NCBI RefSeq assembly: GCF_018070075.1
Contig: NZ_JAGPXE010000001.1
Span: forward strand, 1 to 64,000
Direction: 5' to 3'
DNA length: 64,000 bases
DNA from: Saccharopolyspora endophytica
GTDB lineage: Bacteria; Actinomycetota; Actinomycetes; Mycobacteriales; Pseudonocardiaceae
In this document: positions 34,614 to 43,161 of the stretch, one piece after another
Layout: every line of letters starts with the position of its first letter
Position numbering within the stretch: position 1 is the first letter of the stretch
Notes under the pieces: model-generated
The model's input: the letters and a program-made list of their open reading frames with translations, nothing else
The model's database searches: none
Told to the model about the DNA's origin: nothing
Made by a program: the position numbers and the translations under genes

Positions 34614-37600
34614 TCAGGCGGTGGTGTCGAGCTTGGTGAGCAGCGACGTGAGCGCCGTACGCGACGCCGCCGGGCCGAACTGGGCCTCGATGGCGGTGCG
34701 GCCCGATTCTGCGAGGGCCGACCAGGTCTCGTCCTCAGTGAGGAGCCGGGTCACCGCGACGGAGAAGGACTCCTCGTCGTCGGCGACCAGGACGTCCTGC
34801 CCCCGCTTGAGGTGCATGCCCTCGATCGCGACCGACGTGCCCACCACCGGGACACCGACCGCGAGGCTCTCGCCGACCTTGCCCTTCACCCCCGCGCCGA
34901 AGCGCAGCGGTGCGATCGTGACCCGGGCCTGCGCGTAGTGCGGCTCCAGCGACTCGACCCAGCCGTGCACCTCGACCCCCGGCCCCTGCAGGGCTCGGAC
35001 CTCGTCGGTCGGGTTGCTGCCGATGACGTGCAGGACCGCGTCCGGGCACTGCTCGCGGACCAACGGCATGATCTCGCGGGCGGCCCAGCGGGCCGCGTCC
35101 ACGTTCGGCGGGTGGTCGAAGCTGCCGACGAACACCACGTCGCGACGCCCCTCGACGTGAACGGGCGCGCGGTCGACCTCGTGCACGTTGGACAGCACCC
35201 GCACGTCGGCCTCGGGCACCAGCTCGCCCAGCAGCGTGCGCTCGGTCTCGGAGACCACCAGCGTCACGTCGCAGGCCCTGGTCAGGCCCAGTTCCATCTG
35301 CTTGGACGCGAACGCCTTGCGGCGCAGCGACTCCGCGCGGTCGGTCCTGCCCTGCCGCTCGGCGAGCTCAGCCTCCCGCTCCAGCCGCAGGAAGTGCACG
35401 TCGACGGTGTCGTAGGCGATGACGGCCTGCGGTGCGCGGGTGCGCAGCTCCTCCACCAGGCTCCACGCGACCTGCGGGCGCGACAGCAGCGCGAGGGAGA
35501 TCTCCGACCCGGCCTCGTGCAGGAACGCCTGCTGGAGCTCCGGCTGCGGCAGCACCGTCACGCCGATCTGCTGCAGGTTCTCGGTGTAGGGCTGCAGCGG
35601 CGCGTGGTTGGCGGGGAAGAACACCACCCGGTACCCCAGCTCCACCAGCTGCTGCAGCACCCGGAAGATCCGCACCGAACCCGAGTCGAAGTCCGGCCGC
35701 GGCACCTGGTGGTCCTTGACCAGCACGATCGGCCCGTGGTGACCGCGCGCGCCGCGCTGGCGCGCCAGCCACAGGTTGCGCGGAGACGCCTCCGGGAGGT
35801 GCTCGGCGCGCAGCACGTCCGCCCACTTCTCGACGAAGACCTGCCGGTTGAGCTCCTGGTGCTTCTTCACCCCGGAACCGATGTCGGTGCCGTTGGAGAC
35901 GCCTTCGTGGTGCACCACCACGGCCTTGGGCTGCACGACGGTGCGGTAGCCGGCGGCGCGGATCGCGAACGCCAGGTCGGTGTCCTCGTAGTAAGCGGGC
36001 GCGAACCTCGTGTCGAAGCCGCCGACCTGGCGGAACAGCTCCTCGCGCACCAGGATCGCCGCGCCGGAGCAGTAGTCGACGTCGCGCAGCACGGCGAACT
36101 CCGCGCCGCTGCCGTCGGTTCCGCGGCCGTAGTTCCAGCCGTTGCCGTCGGCCCAGACGATGCCGCCGCACTCCTGCAGCCGCCCGTCCGGGTACACCAG
36201 CTTGGCGCCGACCAGTCCGATCCGCGGATCGGAGGTGATGGTGTCGACCAGGACGTCCAGCCAGGACTCGGTGACCTCGGCGTCGTTGTTGAGGAAGAAC
36301 AGGTACTCGCCGCGCGCGTGCTCGGCACCGAGGTTGCAGGCGCCGATGAACCCGAGGTTGCGCTCGGCCCGCACCAGCCGCACGCCCTCGCAGGCGGCGA
36401 GCTTCTCGGCGCTGTCGTCCGGTGAGGCGTCGTCGACGACGATCACCTCGAACGGCACCGACACCAGGTGGCCGCCGAGGAACCGCAGGCACTGGCGGGT
36501 GTAGGACCACTTGCCGTGCACCGGGACGATCACGCTGACCAGCGGCGTCTCGCTGAAGGGCACCGGCAGCGGCCCGTTCTCGGCCTGCTCGGCGACCGCC
36601 GGGACGCCGGGCTTGCGGCCCAGCGCGATCTCGTAGGCGTCGCGACGGGTGGTGCCGCGCGGGGCGACCCGCTCGACGACCTGGCGGTACTTGCCGACCG
36701 CGCGCTGCACCAGCGCCGAGTTCTGCGCGGACAGCTCGGCGTTCTCGGCGGTGAGCCGCTCCGCGCGGCTCTCGGCGTCGGCGAGCTTGCCCTCGAGGCG
36801 GGCGGCGCTGTCGCGCAGCCACTCCACGCGGGCGGCGTCGCGCTGCGCCTGCAGACCGCGTTCGCGCAGCTGCTCGCGGAGTTCGGCGAGCTCCCGGTTG
36901 TGGACGTCGGCGCGCTGCTCCTCGGACTTGCGCAGCTCCTCCAGCCGCGCGATGGCGCCCTTGAGCTCCTCGGCCTCGTCGCGACTGCGCTGGTAGAGCT
37001 CGTTGAGCTTGGCCACGTCGGCGACGGCTTCGTCGCGCTGCTCGATCAGCGCGGCCGTGTCGCCCGTGCGGGCCAGCGTCAGCTTCGCGTCGGTGAGCAC
37101 CGCCGCCGCGGGGAGCTTCGGCAGGTGCTTGTCGGAGGCCACGCCCAGCAGGTAGGTGTGCGGGACGCCCTGGCTGACCGCCCAGTCGCCGGCCTCGTTG
37201 CGCTCGATGGTCTGCAGCCGGACGCCTTCGATCGCGGTGTCGCGGTCGCCGTGATCGGCGGGCACCACCAGCGATCCGACGGTGACGTTCTGCTTGAGCA
37301 CCGCCACGTGCCGGAAGGACTCCTCCAGCATCGACTCGTACTCGCGGGCGCTGAGCTCCTTGACGTGGAACGGGTTGTCGTTGCCGTGCTCGTGGCTGTA
37401 GACGGCGGTGTCCGGGGTGCTGGACAGGAACAGCCCGCCCTGCTTCATCCGCGACCGGACCAGCCGCAGCACCGCCGCGTGGTCGGCGACGTGCTCGATG
37501 GCCTCGAAGCACACCACGACGTCGAACGGCTTGGCGTCGGCCAGCAGGTCGGGGTCGGTGATCGAACCCACCTCGAAGCTGACGTCGCGGCCCGCGTAGT

Positions 37601-37835
37601 TGTGCCGGGCGTGCGCGATGGTCCGCTCGTCGATGTCGACGCCGACGACCTCGGCTCCCCCGGCGGCCAGCAGCGCGGCACCGTAGCCCTCGCCGCAGGC
37701 GAGGTCGAGGACCCGCTTGCCCCGCGCGAACGGGGCTGCCAGGGCGTACCGGTGGTAGTGCTCGTAAACCACCTGCACGTCTTCGGTCCAGGGAACGCAG
37801 CGCTCCCCGGTCCAGTCGATCAGCCGCTCGTCCAT
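34614..37835 (-). CDS. Methyltransferase / coiled-coil / GT2 / GT4 fusion protein
   Basis: A 1073-residue multidomain protein. About 20-240: class I SAM methyltransferase with motif I VLDLACGEGYG (42-52), acidic VGVDIDE, and FEAIEHVADH. About 262-380: charged heptad-rich coiled coil. About 430-700: GT2 glycosyltransferase with VSVIVPVHG, VIVVDDASPDDS, the DxD-like NNDAEV (516-521) and YYEDTDLAFA. About 700-1073: GT4-type (GT-B) glycosyltransferase with FRFGAGVKGKVGESLAVGVPVVGT. No membrane helix. Probably builds and methylates a cell-surface or exported glycan. The ATG at 37835 gives MDERLIDWTGERCVPW; upstream in-frame codons look non-coding. Confidence 0.85.
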   Translation of the reverse strand: MDERLIDWTGERCVPWTEDVQVVYEHYHRYALAAPFARGKRVLDLACGEGYGAALLAAGGAEVVGVDIDERTIAHARHNYAGRDVSFEVGSITDPDLLADAKPFDVVVCFEAIEHVADHAAVLRLVRSRMKQGGLFLSSTPDTAVYSHEHGNDNPFHVKELSAREYESMLEESFRHVAVLKQNVTVGSLVVPADHGDRDTAIEGVRLQTIERNEAGDWAVSQGVPHTYLLGVASDKHLPKLPAAAVLTDAKLTLARTGDTAALIEQRDEAVADVAKLNELYQRSRDEAEELKGAIARLEELRKSEEQRADVHNRELAELREQLRERGLQAQRDAARVEWLRDSAARLEGKLADAESRAERLTAENAELSAQNSALVQRAVGKYRQVVERVAPRGTTRRDAYEIALGRKPGVPAVAEQAENGPLPVPFSETPLVSVIVPVHGKWSYTRQCLRFLGGHLVSVPFEVIVVDDASPDDSAEKLAACEGVRLVRAERNLGFIGACNLGAEHARGEYLFFLNNDAEVTESWLDVLVDTITSDPRIGLVGAKLVYPDGRLQECGGIVWADGNGWNYGRGTDGSGAEFAVLRDVDYCSGAAILVREELFRQVGGFDTRFAPAYYEDTDLAFAIRAAGYRTVVQPKAVVVHHEGVSNGTDIGSGVKKHQELNRQVFVEKWADVLRAEHLPEASPRNLWLARQRGARGHHGPIVLVKDHQVPRPDFDSGSVRIFRVLQQLVELGYRVVFFPANHAPLQPYTENLQQIGVTVLPQPELQQAFLHEAGSEISLALLSRPQVAWSLVEELRTRAPQAVIAYDTVDVHFLRLEREAELAERQGRTDRAESLRRKAFASKQMELGLTRACDVTLVVSETERTLLGELVPEADVRVLSNVHEVDRAPVHVEGRRDVVFVGSFDHPPNVDAARWAAREIMPLVREQCPDAVLHVIGSNPTDEVRALQGPGVEVHGWVESLEPHYAQARVTIAPLRFGAGVKGKVGESLAVGVPVVGTSVAIEGMHLKRGQDVLVADDEESFSVAVTRLLTEDETWSALAESGRTAIEAQFGPAASRTALTSLLTKLDTTA

Positions 37836-37914
37836 GGGCCCCTCACCGAGTCGTGAATCCGCTCGCAGGTTATCGCCCCTCGGCAGGCTGCTGCCGTCGG
37901 TTCGGGCGAGGAAC

Positions 37915-37930
37915 ATGAGGACGTTCTCAT
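37915..37930. promoter_or_regulatory. Near-palindrome between divergent genes
   Basis: ATGAGGACGTTCTCAT, a 16-bp palindrome with one mismatched pair, 45 nt before the Asp-rich peptide gene and 80 nt before the divergent glycan gene. A possible operator; its regulator is unknown. Confidence 0.3.
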
Positions 37931-37974
37931 CCCGGTTTCACCTGCGGTTGTCCCCGAGAGGTCAGAGTGGGTCC

Positions 37975-38253
37975 ATGCGTTCCGTTCCCCGGGGAGTCCT
38001 GCTGCTCGCGGCCCTCGCACTGCCCATCGTCGCCGTGCTGATCAGCTTCGCGCTGACCGGCGGGGCGCGCTCGCCCGAGATCCCGGAGAGCGTGCGCGTC
38101 GGCAGCACGCCCGGCCCGAGCAGCCCCGGGCCGTCCGCGGACGTGCCGGTGCCCGTCGTTCCCGGTCCGTCCGACGTGCCGCCCCCGCCCGCCGAGCTGC
38201 CGCCGCCCGCGCCCAACGATGACGACGACGATGACGACGGCCATGACGACTGA
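37975..38253 (+). CDS. Small exported Pro/Asp-rich peptide
   Basis: A 92-residue protein with an N-terminal signal/anchor helix (about 8-28), then a Pro/Ser/Val-rich exported part, ending in a run of seven Asp followed by GHDD. The acidic tail could bind Ca2+ or other cations. It is the first gene of a unit with a histidine kinase and a response regulator, and its last codons overlap the kinase start, so it may help sensing. Function is inference. Confidence 0.65.
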   Translation: MRSVPRGVLLLAALALPIVAVLISFALTGGARSPEIPESVRVGSTPGPSSPGPSADVPVPVVPGPSDVPPPPAELPPPAPNDDDDDDDGHDD

Positions 38254-39700
38254 TCCGCCCACTCGCCCGCTGACCAGGCTCGCCGGTCGCCGCGGCACCC
38301 GCGTGCCCGCACGGGCCCAGATCATGGGCTGGCTGCTGCTGGTGCTGGTCCTGGTGCTGCTGACGGTCATAGTGATCCTCCGCGAGTACCTGCACGACGA
38401 GGTCGACCGCCGGGTCACCAACTCGCTGGAGCAGGAGGCGAAGGAGTTCGTGGCCTTCGCCGAGCGCGGCCAGGACCCGGTCAGCGGCCGGATGCTCGCC
38501 GACCCGGGAACGCTGCTGCACAACTACCTCGGCCACCAGTACCCGGACACCGACGAGGCGCTGATCGGCGCGTGGCCGGCGGCGGGCGGTCTCGGCGTGG
38601 TCTCGCAGGAGCAGACCGAGCCGATCAAGGCCGTCGCGCACGACCGGGCGGTGCTGCAGCGGATCATCGACGACCCGCGCGCGCACGGCGATCTGGACAC
38701 CGCGGCCGGCCCGGTGCGCTGGGTGAAGGTGCGGGCCGAGACCGCGCAGGGCGGCAGCGCCTGGTTCGTCGTCGAGCACCACATCGCCGCCGAGACCGCC
38801 GAGGTCGACCGCAGCGTCCGGGTCCTGCTGCTGGTCAGCGCCCTGGGCGTGGTGCTGGCCGCGCTGATCTCCTGGGTGGTGGCGGGGCTCATCCTGGCCC
38901 CGGTGCGGGCGGTGCGGCAGGCCGCCGCCGAGATCACCGAGCACGACCTGACCAGGCGCATCCCGGTGGAGGGCCGCGACGACATCGCCGCGCTGGCCGA
39001 CCAGTTCAACGCGATGCTGGACCGGCTGGAGGACGCGTTCCGCATCCAGCGGCAGTTCGTCGACGACGCCGGCCACGAGCTGCGCACCCCGATCACGATC
39101 GTGCGCGGCAACCTGGAGCTGATCGGCGTCGATCCCGCCGAGCGCGACGAGGTGGTGCGGCTGTGCACCGACGAGCTGGACCGGATGACGCGGATCGTCA
39201 ACGACCTGCTGGTGCTGGCCAAGGCCGACCGGCCGGACTTCGTCTCCCCCACCGAGGTGTCGCTTGCCGAGCTGACCAGCGACATCGACGCGAAGGTGCG
39301 GTCGCTGGGCGACCGGCGGTGGGTGCTGGCGGAGATGGGCGAAGGCGAGTTCTCGCTCGACGGGCAGCGGATCACCCAGGCGATGGTGCAGCTGGCGCAG
39401 AACGCGGTGCAGCACACCTCGCCCGGGTCGACGATCCGCATCGGCTCCGCCGTCGGCGACGGCACCGTCGAGCTGTGGGTCAGCGACGAGGGGCCGGGCG
39501 TCGATCCTGGCGAGGTGGAGAAGATCTTCGAGCGCTTCAGCCACGGCAGCGGCCGCAAGGGCGGGGCCGGGCTGGGCCTGGCGATCGTCCGGGCCATCGC
39601 CGACGCGCACCACGGCCGGGTCGTGGTCCGCTCCGCGCCCGGCTCGGGAGCGACCTTCCGGCTGGAACTGCCCGCGAAGACCACGGGGGACGAGGCATGA
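38243..39700 (+). CDS. HAMP-domain sensor histidine kinase
   Basis: A 485-residue membrane kinase: first helix about 25-48, extracytoplasmic sensor about 50-190, second helix about 195-220, HAMP about 220-275, HisKA with His278 (DDAGHELRTPITIVRGN), HATPase with QLAQNAVQHT, SDEGPGVD and GGAGLGLAIV. Acts with the OmpR-type regulator that overlaps its 3' end. Several ATGs cluster at 38219-38243; the last one, overlapping the upstream stop, is taken as start. The signal sensed is unknown; an extracytoplasmic cue is expected. Confidence 0.9.
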   Translation: MTTDPPTRPLTRLAGRRGTRVPARAQIMGWLLLVLVLVLLTVIVILREYLHDEVDRRVTNSLEQEAKEFVAFAERGQDPVSGRMLADPGTLLHNYLGHQYPDTDEALIGAWPAAGGLGVVSQEQTEPIKAVAHDRAVLQRIIDDPRAHGDLDTAAGPVRWVKVRAETAQGGSAWFVVEHHIAAETAEVDRSVRVLLLVSALGVVLAALISWVVAGLILAPVRAVRQAAAEITEHDLTRRIPVEGRDDIAALADQFNAMLDRLEDAFRIQRQFVDDAGHELRTPITIVRGNLELIGVDPAERDEVVRLCTDELDRMTRIVNDLLVLAKADRPDFVSPTEVSLAELTSDIDAKVRSLGDRRWVLAEMGEGEFSLDGQRITQAMVQLAQNAVQHTSPGSTIRIGSAVGDGTVELWVSDEGPGVDPGEVEKIFERFSHGSGRKGGAGLGLAIVRAIADAHHGRVVVRSAPGSGATFRLELPAKTTGDEA

Positions 39701-40359
39701 GCAAGATCCTGATCGTCGAGGACGAGGAGCGCATCGCGGCGTTCATCGAGAAGGGCCTGCGCGCCAACGGGTTCACCACCACCGTCGTCGCCGACGGGGA
39801 CACCGCGCTGCACCACCTGGTCGACGGCGGCTACGACCTGGCCGTGCTGGACCTGGGGCTTCCCGGCCGCGACGGGTTCGCGGTGCTGCGCGAGGTGCGC
39901 GCGAAGCGGGTGACGCTGCCGGTGGTGATCCTGACCGCGCGCGACACCGTGCACGACACGGTCGCCGGTCTGGAGGGCGGCGCGGACGACTACATGACCA
40001 AGCCGTTCCGCTTCGAGGAGCTGCTGGCCCGCATCCGGCTGCGGCTGCGCTCGGCGGAGCGCGCCGAGGAGATCACGGTGCTGCGCGACGGCGAGCTGTC
40101 GCTGGACCTGCGCACCCGCCGCGCCCAGGTGCCCACCGGCACGGTGGACCTGACGGCGCGCGAGTTCTCGCTGCTGGAGCTGTTCCTGCGGCATCCCGGC
40201 CAGGTGCTCAGCCGCGAGCAGATCCTCTCCCACGTCTGGGGCTACGACTTCGACCCCGGTTCCAACGTCGTCGACGTCTACGTCCGCGCGCTGCGCCGCA
40301 AGATCGGCAACGGCCACATCGGGACCGTCCGCGGCATGGGCTACCGCCTCGGCGGCTAG
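39697..40359 (+). CDS. OmpR-family response regulator
   Basis: A 220-residue regulator. The receiver has EDE at 8-10, phosphoacceptor Asp52 (AVLDLGLPG) and Lys in YMTKPF. The C-terminal winged helix (about 130-218) shows LTAREFSLLELFLRHPGQVLSREQIL and VDVYVRALRRKI. ATGA overlap with the kinase gene gives a coupled two-component pair. Confidence 0.95.
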   Translation: MSKILIVEDEERIAAFIEKGLRANGFTTTVVADGDTALHHLVDGGYDLAVLDLGLPGRDGFAVLREVRAKRVTLPVVILTARDTVHDTVAGLEGGADDYMTKPFRFEELLARIRLRLRSAERAEEITVLRDGELSLDLRTRRAQVPTGTVDLTAREFSLLELFLRHPGQVLSREQILSHVWGYDFDPGSNVVDVYVRALRRKIGNGHIGTVRGMGYRLGG

Positions 40360-40406
40360 GACCGGGCTGGTGGCACGGGGTGTGGAAGAGCGCCCGCGAG
40401 CGGTGT

Positions 40407-40515
40407 GCACAGCTGTGGATAAGTCTGTCCACAGCTGTGCATAACCACGCCTGAGCTCCTCCATCAACGCAGCTCACAGCCCTGTGGATAACTTCATCCA
40501 CAGGCTTGTGGAAAA
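40407..40515. repeat. DnaA-box-rich intergenic hairpins
   Basis: Six DnaA-box-like 9-mers in about 110 bp: TGTGGATAA (40414), CTGTCCACA (40425), TGTGCATAA (40436), TGTGGATAA (40483), TCATCCACA (40494), TGTGGAAAA (40507). They form two inverted repeats: GCACAGCTGTGGA/TCCACAGCTGTGC (13-bp stem, 8-nt loop) and CCTGTGGAT/ATCCACAGG (9-bp stem, 6-nt loop). The position after a response regulator gene would also suit tandem terminators. Confidence 0.6.
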
Positions 40516-40582
40516 CCCTGGATGAAGGCGCTCTCACCGGAGGTTCACGGAAGCCTCAGGCCGGCCCCGGAGAGTCTTCCTC

Positions 40583-42004
40583 GTGCAGGTCAACAGCGTG
40601 GAAGCAGACCCGGTCGCCGGGTGGGGATGGGCCGTGGCGTTCACCCTCGCCGGCGTCGGCGTCTTCGGGGTCCTGGCCGTGCTCACCGTCCCGGCCCAAG
40701 GGCTCGACGGGTCGTTGAGCCGCGACGCGGTGCTGACGTTGGTGGTGTTCGGCGCGGCCATCGTCGGGTGGACGCGCGCGAAGGTCGACGACACCTTCGT
40801 CGCGCTGCTGGCCGCCGCCGTGCTCGCGGTGCTCGGGGTGCTGGAGTCCGAGCGGCTGTTCGCCGCGCTCGGCGAGGACCAGATCTGGCTGCTGGTGGCC
40901 GCGTTCATGCTGGCCGCCGGGATCAACCGGACCGGACTGCCCGCGCGGCTGGCCCTCGGGCTGGTCGGCCGAGCCCGGTCGCCCCGGTCGCTGTGCCACC
41001 TGCTCACCCTCGGGCTGGTCGGCACCGCGCTGCTGATCCCCAGCACCAGCGGCCGGGCCGCGATGGCCGTGCCGCTGCACCGAGGCCTGGCGTCCGCCCT
41101 GCCGGACCGGTTGGTCCGGACCGTCGGCCTGCTGGTGCCGGTGGTGATCCTGCTGTCCGCCGTCGCCACCCTCACCGGCGCCGGAGCGCACCTGATCACC
41201 AGCCAGGTGCTCGCGGCGACCACCGGCGAAGGCATCCCGTTCGGCTGGTGGCTGTGCTGGGGACTGCCGTTCGCGCTGGTCAGCTCGCACCTGGCCGCCG
41301 AACTGGTGCTGCGGACAGGCGGTGCGGACCGGCGGACACCGCTGCGCGTGGACGTGGCCGAGCTGCGCGCCCGGCTGGACGTGCCCGAGCGGCTGCGGCC
41401 GGCCGAGGTCCGGGCCGGAGCGCTGCTGGGCGTCGTGGTGCTGCTGTGGAGCACCGAGTCCTGGCACGGGCTGCCGCCCGCGCTGATCGCCCTGGGCGCG
41501 GCGCTGCTGGTCACCTCGCCCCGCTTCGGGACCGTTCCGATGAAGGCGGCCGTCGGCGAGATCCCCTGGTCGCTGCTGCTGTTCATGGCTGCGACCGGTG
41601 CACTGGGCACCGCGCTGACCGACTCCGGCGCGGCGAGCTGGATCGCCGGTCACGCGCTGGTCGGCGACAGCCCGGTGACGCTGCTGGTCGCGGTCGTGGC
41701 GCTGAGCACCGCGCTGCACCTGCTGGTCGCGTCCCGGTCGGCCCGGTCGGCGGTGCTGATCCCGCTGCTGGTGCCCGCGGCGCTGGCCGTCGGGGCCAAC
41801 CCGATGGCGGTGGCGTTCGCCTCGACCGCGGCGGCCGGCTTCTGCCACACGCTGCCGTCCTCGGCGAAGCCCCTCGCGATGTTCGCCGAGCACTACGAGC
41901 CGCGCGAGCTGCGCAGGCTCGCCGTCGTCCTGGGGCCGCTGACGGCCGCGCTGGTGCTGCTGTTCTCCCTGCTCGTCTGGCCCCTGCTGGGTTTGTCCGT
42001 CTAG
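40583..42004 (+). CDS. SLC13/DASS-type anion transporter
   Basis: A 473-residue membrane protein with 11-12 helices. The conserved LLIPSTSGRAAMAVPL (residues about 152-167) corresponds to the SNT-like Na+/anion site of the SLC13 (CitT/DASS) family, and a second copy is near HTLPSSAKPLAMF. Such carriers import di- or tricarboxylates, sulfate or related anions. The next gene, 18 nt downstream, is glycerate kinase, so glycerate or a related hydroxy acid is a reasonable substrate (inference). GTG start. Confidence 0.82.
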   Translation: MQVNSVEADPVAGWGWAVAFTLAGVGVFGVLAVLTVPAQGLDGSLSRDAVLTLVVFGAAIVGWTRAKVDDTFVALLAAAVLAVLGVLESERLFAALGEDQIWLLVAAFMLAAGINRTGLPARLALGLVGRARSPRSLCHLLTLGLVGTALLIPSTSGRAAMAVPLHRGLASALPDRLVRTVGLLVPVVILLSAVATLTGAGAHLITSQVLAATTGEGIPFGWWLCWGLPFALVSSHLAAELVLRTGGADRRTPLRVDVAELRARLDVPERLRPAEVRAGALLGVVVLLWSTESWHGLPPALIALGAALLVTSPRFGTVPMKAAVGEIPWSLLLFMAATGALGTALTDSGAASWIAGHALVGDSPVTLLVAVVALSTALHLLVASRSARSAVLIPLLVPAALAVGANPMAVAFASTAAAGFCHTLPSSAKPLAMFAEHYEPRELRRLAVVLGPLTAALVLLFSLLVWPLLGLSV

Positions 42005-42022
42005 TCCACCGTGGAGGAAAGA

Positions 42023-43159
42023 ATGTTCCGCATCGTCGTCGCGCCGAGCGGTTTCAAGGAATGCCTGGACGCCGAGCAGGTCGCCGACGCCATCCAAGCC
42101 GGCATCCGGCGGGTCATCCCCGGAAGCGTGGTCGACACCGTGCCGCTGATCGACGGCGGCGAGGGTTCGGCCCGGCTGCTCGCCCGCGCCACCGGCGGCA
42201 CGCTCGTGTGGGTGACCGTCACCGGTCCGGTCGGCGATCCGGTCGCGGCCCACTTCGCGCTGCTCGACGAGGACACCGCGTTCGTCGAGATGGCCGCCGC
42301 AGCGGGCTTATCGCTGGTCCCGCCCAGCAGACGCGATCCCGGCCGCACCACGAGCCGGGGCGTCGGCGAGCTGATCCGGGCGGCGCTGGACACCGGGGCG
42401 CGGCGCGTCGTCGTCGGCTGCGGCGACTCGGGCATCTGCGACGGCGGCGCCGGAGCGCTGCAGGCGCTGGGCGTGCGGATCACCGACGAGGCCGGCCGGG
42501 AGATCGGGCCCGGTGGCGCTGAGCTGCTGCGCGCCCACCGCATCGACGCCTCCGGCCTCGACCCCCGGATGTCCGAAGTGGACATGACGGTCGCGGTCAA
42601 CCCGCGCAACGCGCTGTCCGGTCCGGACGGGGTGGCCCGCCGCTACGGCCCGCAGAAGGGCGCTTCGGCGCAGGACGTCGAGCTGCTGTCCTCGGCGATG
42701 TCGAGCTGGGCGCGGCTGCTGGACCCCGACCTGGCCGAGCTGCCCGGCGCCGGCGCCTCGGGCGGACTGGCCGCCGGGCTCGCCGGAGTCCTCGGAGCGC
42801 GCCTGGAATCCCGCTTCGACGTGTTCCTGACCAGCACCGACTTGGAGCAGCGGCTGCGCACCGCCGACCTGGTGATCACCGCCGAGGGTGCCATCGACGC
42901 GTCCACCGCGCTCGGCAAGATCCCCACCGAGGTCGCGCGCCGCGCCAAGCGGCACGGCAAACCGGTCATCGCCCTCTGCGGCACCATCGGGCCGGGCGCC
43001 GACACCAGCTACGAGCACGGGATCGACGCCATCACCGGAATCCTCACCGGTCCGGTGGCGCTGCCCGACGCCATCACCAGAGCACCGGCGCTCATCACCG
43101 ACGCGACCGCGCGAACCCTGCGGATGCTGCTGCTCGGGACCACCCTCCCGGCCGCGTGA
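42023..43159 (+). CDS. Glycerate kinase
   Basis: A 378-residue kinase of the GlxK/GarK (glycerate kinase type 1) family: VAPSGFKECLDAEQVADAI at the N-terminus, PLIDGGEGSARLLA, GCGDSGICDGGAGALQALG, and VNPRNALSGPDG with YGPQKGAS. It phosphorylates D-glycerate with ATP to give a phosphoglycerate that enters glycolysis. GGAGG 7-8 nt before the ATG at 42023 sets the start. Same operon as the SLC13 carrier. Convergent with gamma-glutamyltransferase, with 2 nt between stops. Confidence 0.93.
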   Translation: MFRIVVAPSGFKECLDAEQVADAIQAGIRRVIPGSVVDTVPLIDGGEGSARLLARATGGTLVWVTVTGPVGDPVAAHFALLDEDTAFVEMAAAAGLSLVPPSRRDPGRTTSRGVGELIRAALDTGARRVVVGCGDSGICDGGAGALQALGVRITDEAGREIGPGGAELLRAHRIDASGLDPRMSEVDMTVAVNPRNALSGPDGVARRYGPQKGASAQDVELLSSAMSSWARLLDPDLAELPGAGASGGLAAGLAGVLGARLESRFDVFLTSTDLEQRLRTADLVITAEGAIDASTALGKIPTEVARRAKRHGKPVIALCGTIGPGADTSYEHGIDAITGILTGPVALPDAITRAPALITDATARTLRMLLLGTTLPAA

Positions 43160-43161
43160 GC

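Noticed and set aside
40360-40582. Chromosome origin (oriC)
   Set aside because: Boxes are present but dnaA, dnaN, recF, gyrB, rpmH and parAB are absent and the region is too short.
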